DNA of 64,000 nucleotides from Nitrospirota bacterium (GTDB lineage: Bacteria; Nitrospirota; JACRHL01): NCBI GenBank assembly GCA_029881725.1, contig JAOUMB010000002.1, positions 43,398 through 107,397 of the forward strand, in the 5' to 3' direction. Of the stretch, positions 28,712-36,500 are shown piece by piece. The position numbers and the translations under genes were made by a program. The notes under the pieces are model-generated. The model was not told the origin of the DNA and searched no databases. It saw only the letters and a program-made list of their open reading frames with translations. The stretch's first letter is position 1. Each line of letters opens with the position of its first letter.

Positions 28712-29544
28712 GCGCCGTCTACCTGACCAAGCGGGCCGAGGTGGCGGTAGCCCACCAGTGCCTGCGCGACGACTGGAATGCGCTGCAGAACGAGGCGGTT
28801 TACGGACTGGAAAGCCGCCCTCACGGCCACAACTACCTGATTGAGGTAACCGTGGCGGGGGAGGTTCGACCGGAATCCGGCATGGTGGTCAACATCAAGG
28901 ACGTAAAGGCCGCCATGGGGGCCGTACTGGCCGATTACGACCACCGCAACCTGAACGGCGACCATCCGGCCTTCGCCCGCCAGGCACCCACCACCGAGCG
29001 GGTGGTGCAACAGATGTGGGCGGACCTGCAAGGCCGCTTGACGGACGGCACCCTGGAGCGGGTACGCCTGTTTGAGAACGAAGACACCTGGTACGAGGCA
29101 CACCGGCCCGGCTCTCCGCTGGCGCCGGGCGTGAAAGCAAGCATGCTGATTACCCGCAGATATACATTCTCCGCCGCCCACCGGCTGCACGCACCGAGCC
29201 TCTCCGAACAGGAGAACCGGGACCTGTTCAGGGATTGCAACAACCCCAACGGGCACGGCCACAACTACACCCTTGAGGTAACCGTCGGCGGCGATGTGGA
29301 CCCGCAAACCGGGCTGGCCACTGACCATCGGGGGCTGGACGAAACCATCCGCAAGGCGGTGGTGGACCGCTACAACTTCCGCAACCTGAACGGCGAGGTT
29401 CCGGAATTTGCGGACCAGGTCACCACGTCGGAGAATATCGTACGAACCATCTGGCAAACCCTGGAGCGGCAACTCGGCGACGGCACCCTGTACCGGATCC
29501 GATTGGGGGAAACCCGCGACAATTATTTTGAATACTATGGATAG
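28708..29544 (+). CDS. Tandem 6-pyruvoyl-tetrahydropterin synthase / QueD-like protein
   Basis: A 278-residue protein with two PTPS/QueD domains in one chain; normal family members have one domain of 120-150 residues. The GTG start overlaps the activator stop. The second domain (from about residue 146) has all expected residues: zinc His in [10 protein letters not shown], catalytic-type Cys in [14 protein letters not shown], and the HGH pair. The first domain keeps VAVAHQC and [13 protein letters not shown] but has no Cys at the matching position ([12 protein letters not shown]), so it is probably non-catalytic or altered. folE follows with an eight-base overlap, so the pair likely convert GTP to a pterin or to 6-carboxytetrahydropterin. 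Which one is open. Confidence 0.87.
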   Translation: MSAVYLTKRAEVAVAHQCLRDDWNALQNEAVYGLESRPHGHNYLIEVTVAGEVRPESGMVVNIKDVKAAMGAVLADYDHRNLNGDHPAFARQAPTTERVVQQMWADLQGRLTDGTLERVRLFENEDTWYEAHRPGSPLAPGVKASMLITRRYTFSAAHRLHAPSLSEQENRDLFRDCNNPNGHGHNYTLEVTVGGDVDPQTGLATDHRGLDETIRKAVVDRYNFRNLNGEVPEFADQVTTSENIVRTIWQTLERQLGDGTLYRIRLGETRDNYFEYYG

Positions 29545-30139
29545 CACCATGAGCGTTCTGGAAAATACCACCGACAGCACCGCCACCCTGGAAACCGCCG
29601 AACTGGTTACCCGCATGCTGCACCTGCTGGGGGAAGACCCGAACCGGGACGGCCTGGTGCGCACCCCGATGCGGGTGGCCAAGTCGCTCCAGTTTCTGAC
29701 CTCCGGCTATCAGGAGGACATCAACGAACTGATCAACGACGCCCTGTTCGACGTGGAATACTCCGAACTGGTGCTGGTGCGCGACATCGACTTTTTCTCC
29801 CTGTGTGAGCATCACATGCTGCCGTTCTACGGCAAGGCCCACGTGGCCTATCTGCCCAACCGGAAGGTTGTGGGACTGTCCAAGCTGCCGCGCATTGTGG
29901 ACGTGTTCTCCCGCCGCCTGCAGGTGCAGGAGCGCCTCACCCAGGATGTGGCGCAAGCCGTACAGGAGGCGGTGAACCCCCACGGGGTGGCGGTGGTGAT
30001 CGAAGCCAATCACCTGTGCATGATGATGCGCGGCGTGGAAAAGCAGAACAGCACCACGGTCACCAGTGCCATGCTCGGCACCTTTAAGGACGACCCCAAG
30101 GCGCGTTCCGAGTTCCTCGACCTGATCCGGCGCAGATAA
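29537..30139 (+). CDS. folE: GTP cyclohydrolase I
   Basis: First step of folate, pterin or queuosine-precursor synthesis: GTP to 7,8-dihydroneopterin triphosphate. The 200-residue product shows [18 protein letters not shown], the zinc site [39 protein letters not shown], and the second zinc Cys region [10 protein letters not shown]. The start overlaps the PTPS gene; a second ATG four codons later is possible. Being directly coupled to the tandem PTPS gene favours a pterin branch distinct from the folP and folB copies elsewhere in the window. Confidence 0.96.
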   Translation: MDSTMSVLENTTDSTATLETAELVTRMLHLLGEDPNRDGLVRTPMRVAKSLQFLTSGYQEDINELINDALFDVEYSELVLVRDIDFFSLCEHHMLPFYGKAHVAYLPNRKVVGLSKLPRIVDVFSRRLQVQERLTQDVAQAVQEAVNPHGVAVVIEANHLCMMMRGVEKQNSTTVTSAMLGTFKDDPKARSEFLDLIRRR

Positions 30140-30168
30140 TCCCCCTCCCCCCCAAGCGGAGGCTGTCC

Positions 30169-31458
30169 ATGTTGCAAAGCGCCATTCCGCTGGCCGATGT
30201 GCGCGAGCAGATGGCTGCGTGCATCAAGTGCGCGGCCTGCATGCCCGCCTGCCCCACCTATCGAATTGAACACCGGGAATCCATGGGGCCGCGCGGCCGT
30301 CTGGCCCTCGCGGTCGGACTCCTGGAAGGCACGCTGACCGCCGCCGAGGGCGCCACCCTGCCCATCAGTTCGTGCATCGACTGCCGCGCCTGCGTCCCGG
30401 CCTGCCCCCGCCACATTCGCCTGGACGACGTGTTCTACGCCGCCAAGGCGGAGTTGGCGGCGCAACGGTCCGGTGGCTTTACCAGTTGGGTTATCCGCAA
30501 GGCGGCGCGGGTGATCGTGACCGGCAACCGGTTTCATCGGGTTCTGGCCGCCGGGCGTCTGCTGACCGGCATCTATCGGGGAATCGCCGACACCAGCCCG
30601 GTGGCGCGCCTGCTGCCGTTTTTCCGCAACGGGCGCAAGCGCGTACTGCCGGACATCGTGGTGCGTCCCATGACCGACGACTATGCGGAAGTTGTGGAGC
30701 CGGTGCTCGCCCCCGGCCAGTCGCCAGTGGCCCGGGTGGCGTTCTTCCCCGGCTGCGTCATCAACTTCACCCAGACCGCCATCGGCCACGCCACCGTGCG
30801 GGCATTGACCCGGCTGGGAGTGACCGTGGTGATTCCGAAGCAGGCCCCGTGCTGCGGCATTCCCCTGCTGTCCATTGGCGACCGGGCGGGGGCGAGGCAG
30901 GTGGCCGAAGAGGTGATCCAACGCTATGGCTCGCTGGATGCAGACTGGATCATCACCGCCTGCGCCTCCTGCGGCACCACCCTGCGGGAAACCTACCCGG
31001 ACCTGATGCGAGGCGCCGCCCCTGCCCGGGCGCTGGCGGAGAAGGTCCTGGATGTGAGCGAGTTTATTCACCGCCATACCGACTTCGCGGAACGCGCCGG
31101 ACGCATCACACAGCCGGTCACCTATCATGATCCATGCCACCTGGTGCGCGGCATGGGGGTGACCCGCGAACCACGCGAAATCCTGCGGCAGGTCAGCGAC
31201 GGCCTCATGGAGATGGACGGCGCCGACCGCTGCTGCGGATTCGGGGGCCTGTTCTCCGCCCTGCACTACGACCTGTCCCTGGAAGTGGGGGCCGAAAAAG
31301 CCCGCGCGGTGGCCGCCACCGGAGCGCCGATCGTGGCCACCGGCTGCCCCGGCTGCCAGATGCAGATGACGGACACCCTGAACCGGGAGGGCGTTCCCGC
31401 CCGGGTCCTGCATACGATTGAAGTGCTGGACATGGCGTTGGAGAAGCCCGCCGACTGA
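30169..31458 (+). CDS. Two-cluster Fe-S oxidoreductase subunit, GlcF/GlpC-like
   Basis: A 429-residue protein with an N-terminal double [4Fe-4S] ferredoxin region (CIKCAACMPACPTY and CIDCRACVPACPRH), then two CCG domains (CCGIPLLSIGD near residue 226 and CCGFGGLFSALHYD near residue 355). This matches the Fe-S subunit of glycolate oxidase (GlcF) and relatives such as GlpC; the MGPRGRLAL segment after the first cluster fits GlcF best. The flavoprotein partners GlcD and GlcE are not adjacent, so the substrate is uncertain. A GGAGG ribosome-binding site precedes the ATG. The stop codon TGA is also the first TGAAAC of the downstream repeat array. Confidence 0.83.
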   Translation: MLQSAIPLADVREQMAACIKCAACMPACPTYRIEHRESMGPRGRLALAVGLLEGTLTAAEGATLPISSCIDCRACVPACPRHIRLDDVFYAAKAELAAQRSGGFTSWVIRKAARVIVTGNRFHRVLAAGRLLTGIYRGIADTSPVARLLPFFRNGRKRVLPDIVVRPMTDDYAEVVEPVLAPGQSPVARVAFFPGCVINFTQTAIGHATVRALTRLGVTVVIPKQAPCCGIPLLSIGDRAGARQVAEEVIQRYGSLDADWIITACASCGTTLRETYPDLMRGAAPARALAEKVLDVSEFIHRHTDFAERAGRITQPVTYHDPCHLVRGMGVTREPREILRQVSDGLMEMDGADRCCGFGGLFSALHYDLSLEVGAEKARAVAATGAPIVATGCPGCQMQMTDTLNREGVPARVLHTIEVLDMALEKPAD

Positions 31459-31621
31459 AACGCAAAACGTTCCGAAATGAAACATGCAACCTGAAACACC
31501 CATGAAACCACGGAATGACCAATATATAATTTTATAATACAACGTGTTGTAGCTATCGTTTCACGACATGAAACGCTCTAATTGTTTCAATTTGGAACAC
31601 GAGTTGTTTCACAGCGAAACA
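31456..31621 (+). promoter_or_regulatory. Array of TGAAAC/GTTTCA half-sites (activator binding region)
   Basis: Nine near-identical half-sites: TGAAAC at 31456, 31478, 31492, 31503, 31569; GTTTCA at 31558, 31584, 31606; CGAAAC at 31615. Two form inverted repeats: CGTTTCA-N5-TGAAACG (31557-31575) and TGTTTCA-N4-GAAACA (31605-31621). Several spacings are 11, 22 or 55 bases, near helical phase. An AT-rich stretch with TATAAT-like sequence and a TACAAC-GT-GTTGTA palindrome lies in the middle. Confidence 0.55.
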
Positions 31622-31685
31622 GGCCAAGCGTTGGCGGGAGGATTTTCCACCGTCATTTCAACGAGTTACCGGCATGCCAGAGCGA

Positions 31686-31701
31686 TGGCACGGAACGTGA
31701 A
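31686..31701 (+). promoter_or_regulatory. Candidate sigma-54 promoter for zinc-ribbon gene
   Basis: TGGCACGGAACGTGAA matches TGGCACG-N4-TTGCW at ten of twelve defined positions; the -24 GG is intact but the -12 GC is GA. The ATG follows about 44 bases after the predicted start, and the half-site array lies 70-250 bases upstream, as enhancers do. A second, weaker candidate is TGGAACACGAGTTGTT at 31593. Confidence 0.45.
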
Positions 31702-31755
31702 GTACGTTGTTGTACGCGGTCGGAATATCCGACGCTGTTTTTTAGGAGGTTCAAC

Positions 31756-31950
31756 ATGAACTGCCCGCGCTGCAGCAACACAATGATTGCCGACACCTTC
31801 ACGGATCTGATGGACGACAGTGGCGTGCTGGGCATCACCGCTTGGCGCTGCCTCACATGCGGCGAGGTGGTGGATCCGGTGATTATGGCCAACCGCGCCA
31901 ATCGCCCCGAGCCGTTTGTAAGCAAGTCGCGGAAAAACTGGGGCTCATAA
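31756..31950 (+). CDS. Small zinc-ribbon protein
   Basis: A 64-residue protein. The ORF track starts far upstream; the ATG at 31756 has a perfect AGGAGG site six bases before it. Two Cys pairs, CPRC at residue 3 and CLTC at about residue 34, form a zinc ribbon. The segments AWRCLTCGEVVDPVIMANR are typical of small uncharacterised zinc-ribbon proteins in environmental proteobacteria. No enzyme motif. Its promoter region holds the TGAAAC array, so it seems to be strongly regulated, which is unusual for such a small protein. Function unknown. Confidence 0.75.
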   Translation: MNCPRCSNTMIADTFTDLMDDSGVLGITAWRCLTCGEVVDPVIMANRANRPEPFVSKSRKNWGS

Positions 31951-32019
31951 AGCCCAAACCTTGCCTGTTTACAGCGCAGGGGTTACGATTGCACAACACC
32001 GTTTTGATGTTCGTCCGAG

Positions 32020-32045
32020 TCCGCACAGTTTCTGATGTGTGCGGA
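32020..32045 (+). promoter_or_regulatory. Hairpin in the 5' region of the IscA-like gene
   Basis: TCCGCACA-N10-TGTGCGGA is a perfect 8-bp inverted repeat 37 bases before the ATG. No T run follows, so it is not a standard terminator. It could be an operator or an RNA stem. Confidence 0.4.
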
Positions 32046-32081
32046 ACGGCCTGAAACCACCGAGGGAAGGAGCATACCCCG

Positions 32082-32423
32082 ATGTCCACCGAGACCACCA
32101 CGATCAACGTTACCGAAGCCGCCTCCACCAAGATCAAGGAGCTGCTGGAGAGCGAGAACAAGCAGGACCACGGCATTCGCCTTTCGGTCACCGGTGGCGG
32201 CTGCCACGGCTACCAGTACGGCATGAATTTCGACAACAACATCGGCGAGATGGATCAAGTGATCGAAGCCGCCGGCGTGAAGTTCATCGTCGACGCCATG
32301 AGCATGCCGATGCTGACTGGCGCCCAGGTCGACTACGTGGAGACCATGCAGGGTGCGGGCTTTGCCATCAACAACCCGAACGCCCAGTCCACCTGCGGTT
32401 GCGGCAGCTCCTTCAGCGCCTGA
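32082..32423 (+). CDS. A-type iron-sulfur carrier (IscA/ErpA family)
   Basis: A 113-residue A-type Fe-S carrier that passes clusters to apo-proteins. The three expected cysteines are present: one in GGGCHGYQYGM near residue 44 and two in the C-terminal CGCGSSF. The start NVTEAASTKIKELL is typical. ErpA is the closest guess from the YQYGM and Asn-rich segment, but IscA is not excluded. An AAGGAG site precedes the ATG, and a strong terminator follows, so it is monocistronic. Fe-S rich neighbours such as the GlcF-like protein may be clients, which is inference. Confidence 0.9.
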   Translation: MSTETTTINVTEAASTKIKELLESENKQDHGIRLSVTGGGCHGYQYGMNFDNNIGEMDQVIEAAGVKFIVDAMSMPMLTGAQVDYVETMQGAGFAINNPNAQSTCGCGSSFSA

Positions 32424-32481
32424 CCTGGATTAATACGGCCCGCACCCCGGAACGCCGGGGCACGGGAGGGGGGGAACCCGA

Positions 32482-32516
32482 AAGGCCCGCTTCGCCCAGC
32501 GAAGCGGGCCTTTTTG
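32482..32516 (+). terminator. Rho-independent terminator of IscA-like gene
   Basis: Stem AAGGCCCGCTTCG / CGAAGCGGGCCTT with a CCCAG loop, then TTT; the gene stop lies about 60 bases upstream. Confidence 0.9.
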
Positions 32517-32540
32517 TATTCCGGCGCCCTCCGTGGCTCA

Positions 32541-32549
32541 TGCTATGAT
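32541..32549 (+). promoter_or_regulatory. Extended -10 promoter for folB, possibly leaderless
   Basis: TGCTATGAT fits an extended -10 element. It ends six bases before the folB ATG, so the transcript would start at or next to the start codon. No ribosome-binding site is visible. Confidence 0.4.
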
Positions 32550-32555
32550 CCGCCC

Positions 32556-32927
32556 ATGCCAACCGACCGCCTGACCATCCACAACATTGCCTTTACCGCC
32601 CCATGCGGGGTATTTTCCGAGGAACGGGAGAGCGGCATGCGCTACCGGGCCGACCTGACCCTGATGATGGACACCTCCACCGCCGCCGCCAGCGACCGAC
32701 TGGAGGACGCAGTGGACTACGCCGCCGTGGCCAAAGCGGTGGTGGAAACCGCCACCGGGGCCGAGCGTTTTCTGGTGGAACGCATGGCGGCGGACATCGC
32801 CGACGTGGTATTGACGCGTTTTGCGCCGGTAATGGAGGTGGATCTGGCGGTCACCAAGGTGGCCCCCCCGGTTCCGGAGATCGGCGGCGGCGTGACCGTA
32901 TCCATCCGCCGCGCCCGCAGCCGGTAG
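32556..32927 (+). CDS. folB: Dihydroneopterin aldolase
   Basis: A 123-residue folate enzyme converting dihydroneopterin to hydroxymethyl-dihydropterin. The N-terminus LTIHNIAFTAPCGVFSEERE, the later DYAAVAKAVVE and FLVERMAADIADVVL, and the ending VTKVAPPVPEIGGGVTVSI follow the FolB pattern, with the active-site Glu and Lys present. ATG 32556 is preferred over the ORF-track start, which lies in the previous terminator. There is no ribosome-binding site, and the promoter is very close, so the message may be leaderless. It is not linked to folP or folE. Confidence 0.88.
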   Translation: MPTDRLTIHNIAFTAPCGVFSEERESGMRYRADLTLMMDTSTAAASDRLEDAVDYAAVAKAVVETATGAERFLVERMAADIADVVLTRFAPVMEVDLAVTKVAPPVPEIGGGVTVSIRRARSR

Positions 32928-33253
32928 CGCCTCACCCCTCCGGCTACGCCATTTGCAACCCGCCGATCTTTAACCGGCCGCGAAATTTTTCGGCGTTTTT
33001 TGCCCTCTCCCGCTTGCAATTAGCAATCGCATTCGTGTATTGGTAGTTATGCGCTAAACAACTACCCTGTGGATCCAGCATGGAGATGCAGGAGTGGGTT
33101 GTTTTGCAACCCGCCATGGACCGGCGGGCGCGCCGATGGGGTGCGATGGGGAAACACGACGTTTCCAAAACACAACCGGGTTTTCAAGTTTCCGCCGCGC
33201 GGTCGTGTGGCCTGCGGACGGTTTACGGGCTTTTTTGTAATTTGGGGCAAGCC
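32928..33253. other. Intergenic region upstream of the surface protein
   Basis: About 325 bases with no gene seen. It contains several short hairpins, for example TTGC-AATTA-GCAA near 33014 and GGAAAC-ACGAC-GTTTCC near 33150, and a TTGCAA that could be a -35 element. No clear riboswitch consensus was matched. Confidence 0.4.
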
Positions 33254-33505
33254 ATGCGTCGTTTTACCTTCTTCCAGTTTGCGCTCTGCATTTTCACTGT
33301 CGTGAGCCTGTCACTCCCGCACATCGCTCTGGCACAGGGGTATCAGATGCATGACGTGGTGTGGACGAACCCGATCGGCGTAACGATTTCCGGCAACACA
33401 ATCACCAAAACCGGCGGCGTCAATGGCGAGTGGGATTCCGGCGCGGTATCCACGCGCACGTTTTCCGGCGACGGCGGTGTGGAATACACCACTGACAGTT
33501 CCTAA
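33254..33505 (+). pseudogene. N-terminal fragment of the giant surface protein (frameshifted)
   Basis: From ATG 33254 the frame encodes a signal peptide (MRRFTFFQFALCIFTVV ... IALAQ) followed by HDVVWTNPIGVTISGNT and TFSGDGGVEYTTDSS, then stops at TAA 33503-33505. This is the first half of the same repeat domain found four times in the next frame (DVVW...TLTK...DGGVEF...IGLS). One extra T at 33503 explains the stop: removing it joins GVEYTTDSS directly to NYGGRFIGLS. So this is the true start of the large protein, separated by a one-base frameshift. Confidence 0.75.
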
Positions 33506-36500
33506 TTACGGAGGCCGCTTCATCGGGCTCAGCACGGAAGACGTGGATGGCACCACCGGCACGATTGACTACGCGATATTCCTTTGGGGCATCAACAACG
33601 GGTTTAGCCTTTACGAAAACGGCGTCGGCGTCGGGGGCGGCACCTGGGCGATCAACGACACCTTCCGGATCGAGCGTACCGGAACCACCGTCACCTATTT
33701 TCAAAACGGCGTGGCAGTCGGGACCAGCCCCACCCCCTCCACCGGCCGCCTGATGGTGGACTCCTCCCTCCGGTACACAGACAGCGCCATTACCAACATC
33801 CGCATTTTCAGCACCGATAACGTGGCGGACCCGATGGTCTTTTTCACCCCCCAGGTCACGGCCAGCCCGCAAAGCGCTGTGTTGCGTTGGGACACCAGCG
33901 ACAGCGCCACCAGCCGCGTGCTGTTTGGCGCCGGCGGCGTGATCGACCAGGCTTCCGTAACCAGCACGGCGTTGACAGACTGGCATCACATTGCCATTGC
34001 GCCCCTGCTGCCGGGAACCGAGTACACCGCTCAGGTGGAGAGCACCGACGGCTGGGGCAACGTGTTCCTGGGACCGGTGGTCACCTTCACCACCGATGCG
34101 ACCCCATGGACGTCCCAGAACATCGCGTGGACGAACAAGGTCGGCGTGACCGTGGACGGCGCCAATACGCTGTCCAAAACCGCCTCCACCGGATGGAACG
34201 CAGGTGCAACCGGCGCGAACCAGCCATTCCAGGGCGACGGAGCAGTGGAGTGGGTGGCGTCGGAGACCAATACTGCGCGCATGGTGGGGCTCTCCTACAC
34301 CAACGTGGACAACAGCTACACATCCCTTAATTACGCGCTGTACACAAACCACTTCGGAAATCTGTATGCTTTCGAATCAGGTGTAAACACCCGTACCTAC
34401 GGGGCGTACCAGACCGGCGATGTGCTGCGTGTTGAGCGCGTGGGCGCCACGATCTTCTACTCTGTGAACGGGGTGCCGTTCTACACCAGCACCGTGCCCT
34501 CCGGGGGAAGCGTCTTTGCGGACACCTCGCTGTACCACACGGGCAGCACCATCCAGGGGGTCAAAATCTACAATGCCAACCAGCCCGCGGCGCAACGGCA
34601 TGACGTGATCTGGGACACCCTGGCCAACGTTACTCCGGGAGGCGGCGGAACGTTGACCAAGACATCCCCCAACGCCTGGAACGGCGGGGCCATCTCCAGC
34701 CAGATCATCCCCGCGGACGGCGGTGTGGAATTTACCTACGATCAGTCGGTTGCGGTCCTCATCGGCCTGTCCGATCCGGTTGGCGGCGCTACGAATGGAT
34801 CCTTGAACAGCATCGCCTACGGGATGATGCAGAACGGCTCTTCTCTTTCCGTGTATGAAAAGGGCGTCGTGGTCGGAACCTTTGGCTCCTCCGCCCTCGG
34901 AACCACGATTTCCGTCGAACGCAAGGACGACGTGGTGTTCTATCTCAAGGATGGCATACCCGTATTCTGGAGCACGCTACCTTCCATGGGCGATCTGGTG
35001 GCCGACGTCAGCCTTTACTGGGAGGGCGCCTATCTGACCAACGCGCGTGTTTTCGCCAGCCCGCATGAACAGACCCCGAGCACCATTCCAAACCCTGGTG
35101 CGGGTTTGATCACAGAGGACGGCGCGACGATCTCGTGGGACTCGCTGGATCCGTCGAGTCAGCCGGAACTGAACGTCGGTTCCGTGCGCTACGGCACGAC
35201 CCTGGGAAGCTACCCCAATGCGGCGCCGGCGAATCCGGTTCCCGCCAGCAGCCATGCGTTCCGCCTGGGCAACCTGGCCGCCAATACCCAGTACTACGCG
35301 GAAATATCCTCCGACGACGGCTGGGGCAACGTGGCCACCACGGTGGTCACCTTTGTGACCGACGCGGCCGTTCCGCGCGCCGACGTGGTGTGGACGGATC
35401 TGGTCGGAACCACTGCCGGAGCGGCGGGGGCCCTTACCAAGACCGCGCTAACCGACAGCTGGGACAGCGGTGCCGTCTCGGTGCAGCGCTTATCCGCCGA
35501 CGGCGGCGTGGAGTTCACCCACGACACCGCCGTTGCCGTGGTAATCGGCCTTTCCAACTCGGCCACCGCGGCCTCCAACGCGACGCTTGGAAGCATCGAC
35601 TACGGGCTGATGGCCAATGGCTCCACGATCTCCGTGTACGAAAACGGCGTCAACAAGGGCGATTTCGGAACCGGCAGCGGAGCCACCCTGCGGGTGGAAC
35701 GCGTGGAGGGCACCGTGATCTACTCGAAGAACGGTGAGTCCTTCTACGTGAGCGAGGTGCCGTCCACCGGTGAGCTGGCGGCTGATATCAGCCTGTTCTG
35801 GCAGACGAAGGGCATCTCCAACGCCCGGGTATTCAACGCCAACACCCCGCCTTGTGCGGAACCGGTGACCGCCGATACTACCGTGGACACGCCGATCGCG
35901 ATCACGCTGCTCGGCTGTGACCCGGACGGGTATCCGATCACCTACACCGTGGGCAACCCGCAGTACGGCTCCCTGAGCGGCCACCTGGACGGAGATGCAT
36001 CGGTCATCTATACACCGGCGCCGGGCGACGCGCGCACCGACACCTTTACCTATACGGTTTCGGACGGGCAGTACGTAACGGCACCGGCAACCGTTACCGT
36101 GCGGGTTAACGCTGCGCCGGTCGCGGTCGACGACACGGCCACCACGGACGAGGACGTAGCGGTGGCCGTGAACGTGCTGACCAACGACACCGACGCCAAT
36201 GGCGACACCCTGACCGTCCTGCAGGCCAGCAACGGCAACAATGGACAGACGGTTGTGAACCTGGACCAGACGGTCACCTATACCCCGAACGCCGACTGGA
36301 ACGGCACCGACACCTTCACTTACATCGTTTCAGACGGGCGCGGTCTTTCGGCCACCGGCACCGTCACCATCACGGTGAACCCGGTGCAGGACGCGCCGCG
36401 CGGAAAGAGCACTCCGCCAGTGCACGTCCTGCCTGAAGACGGCATGATCGTCATCGACATCAACGATCATGTAATCGATCCAGATGGAGAGCCTCTCAAC

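Noticed and set aside
31456-31621. Could the TGAAAC repeats be a CRISPR array
   Set aside because: Repeat units are 6 bases and occur in both orientations; no spacer-repeat regularity and no cas genes.
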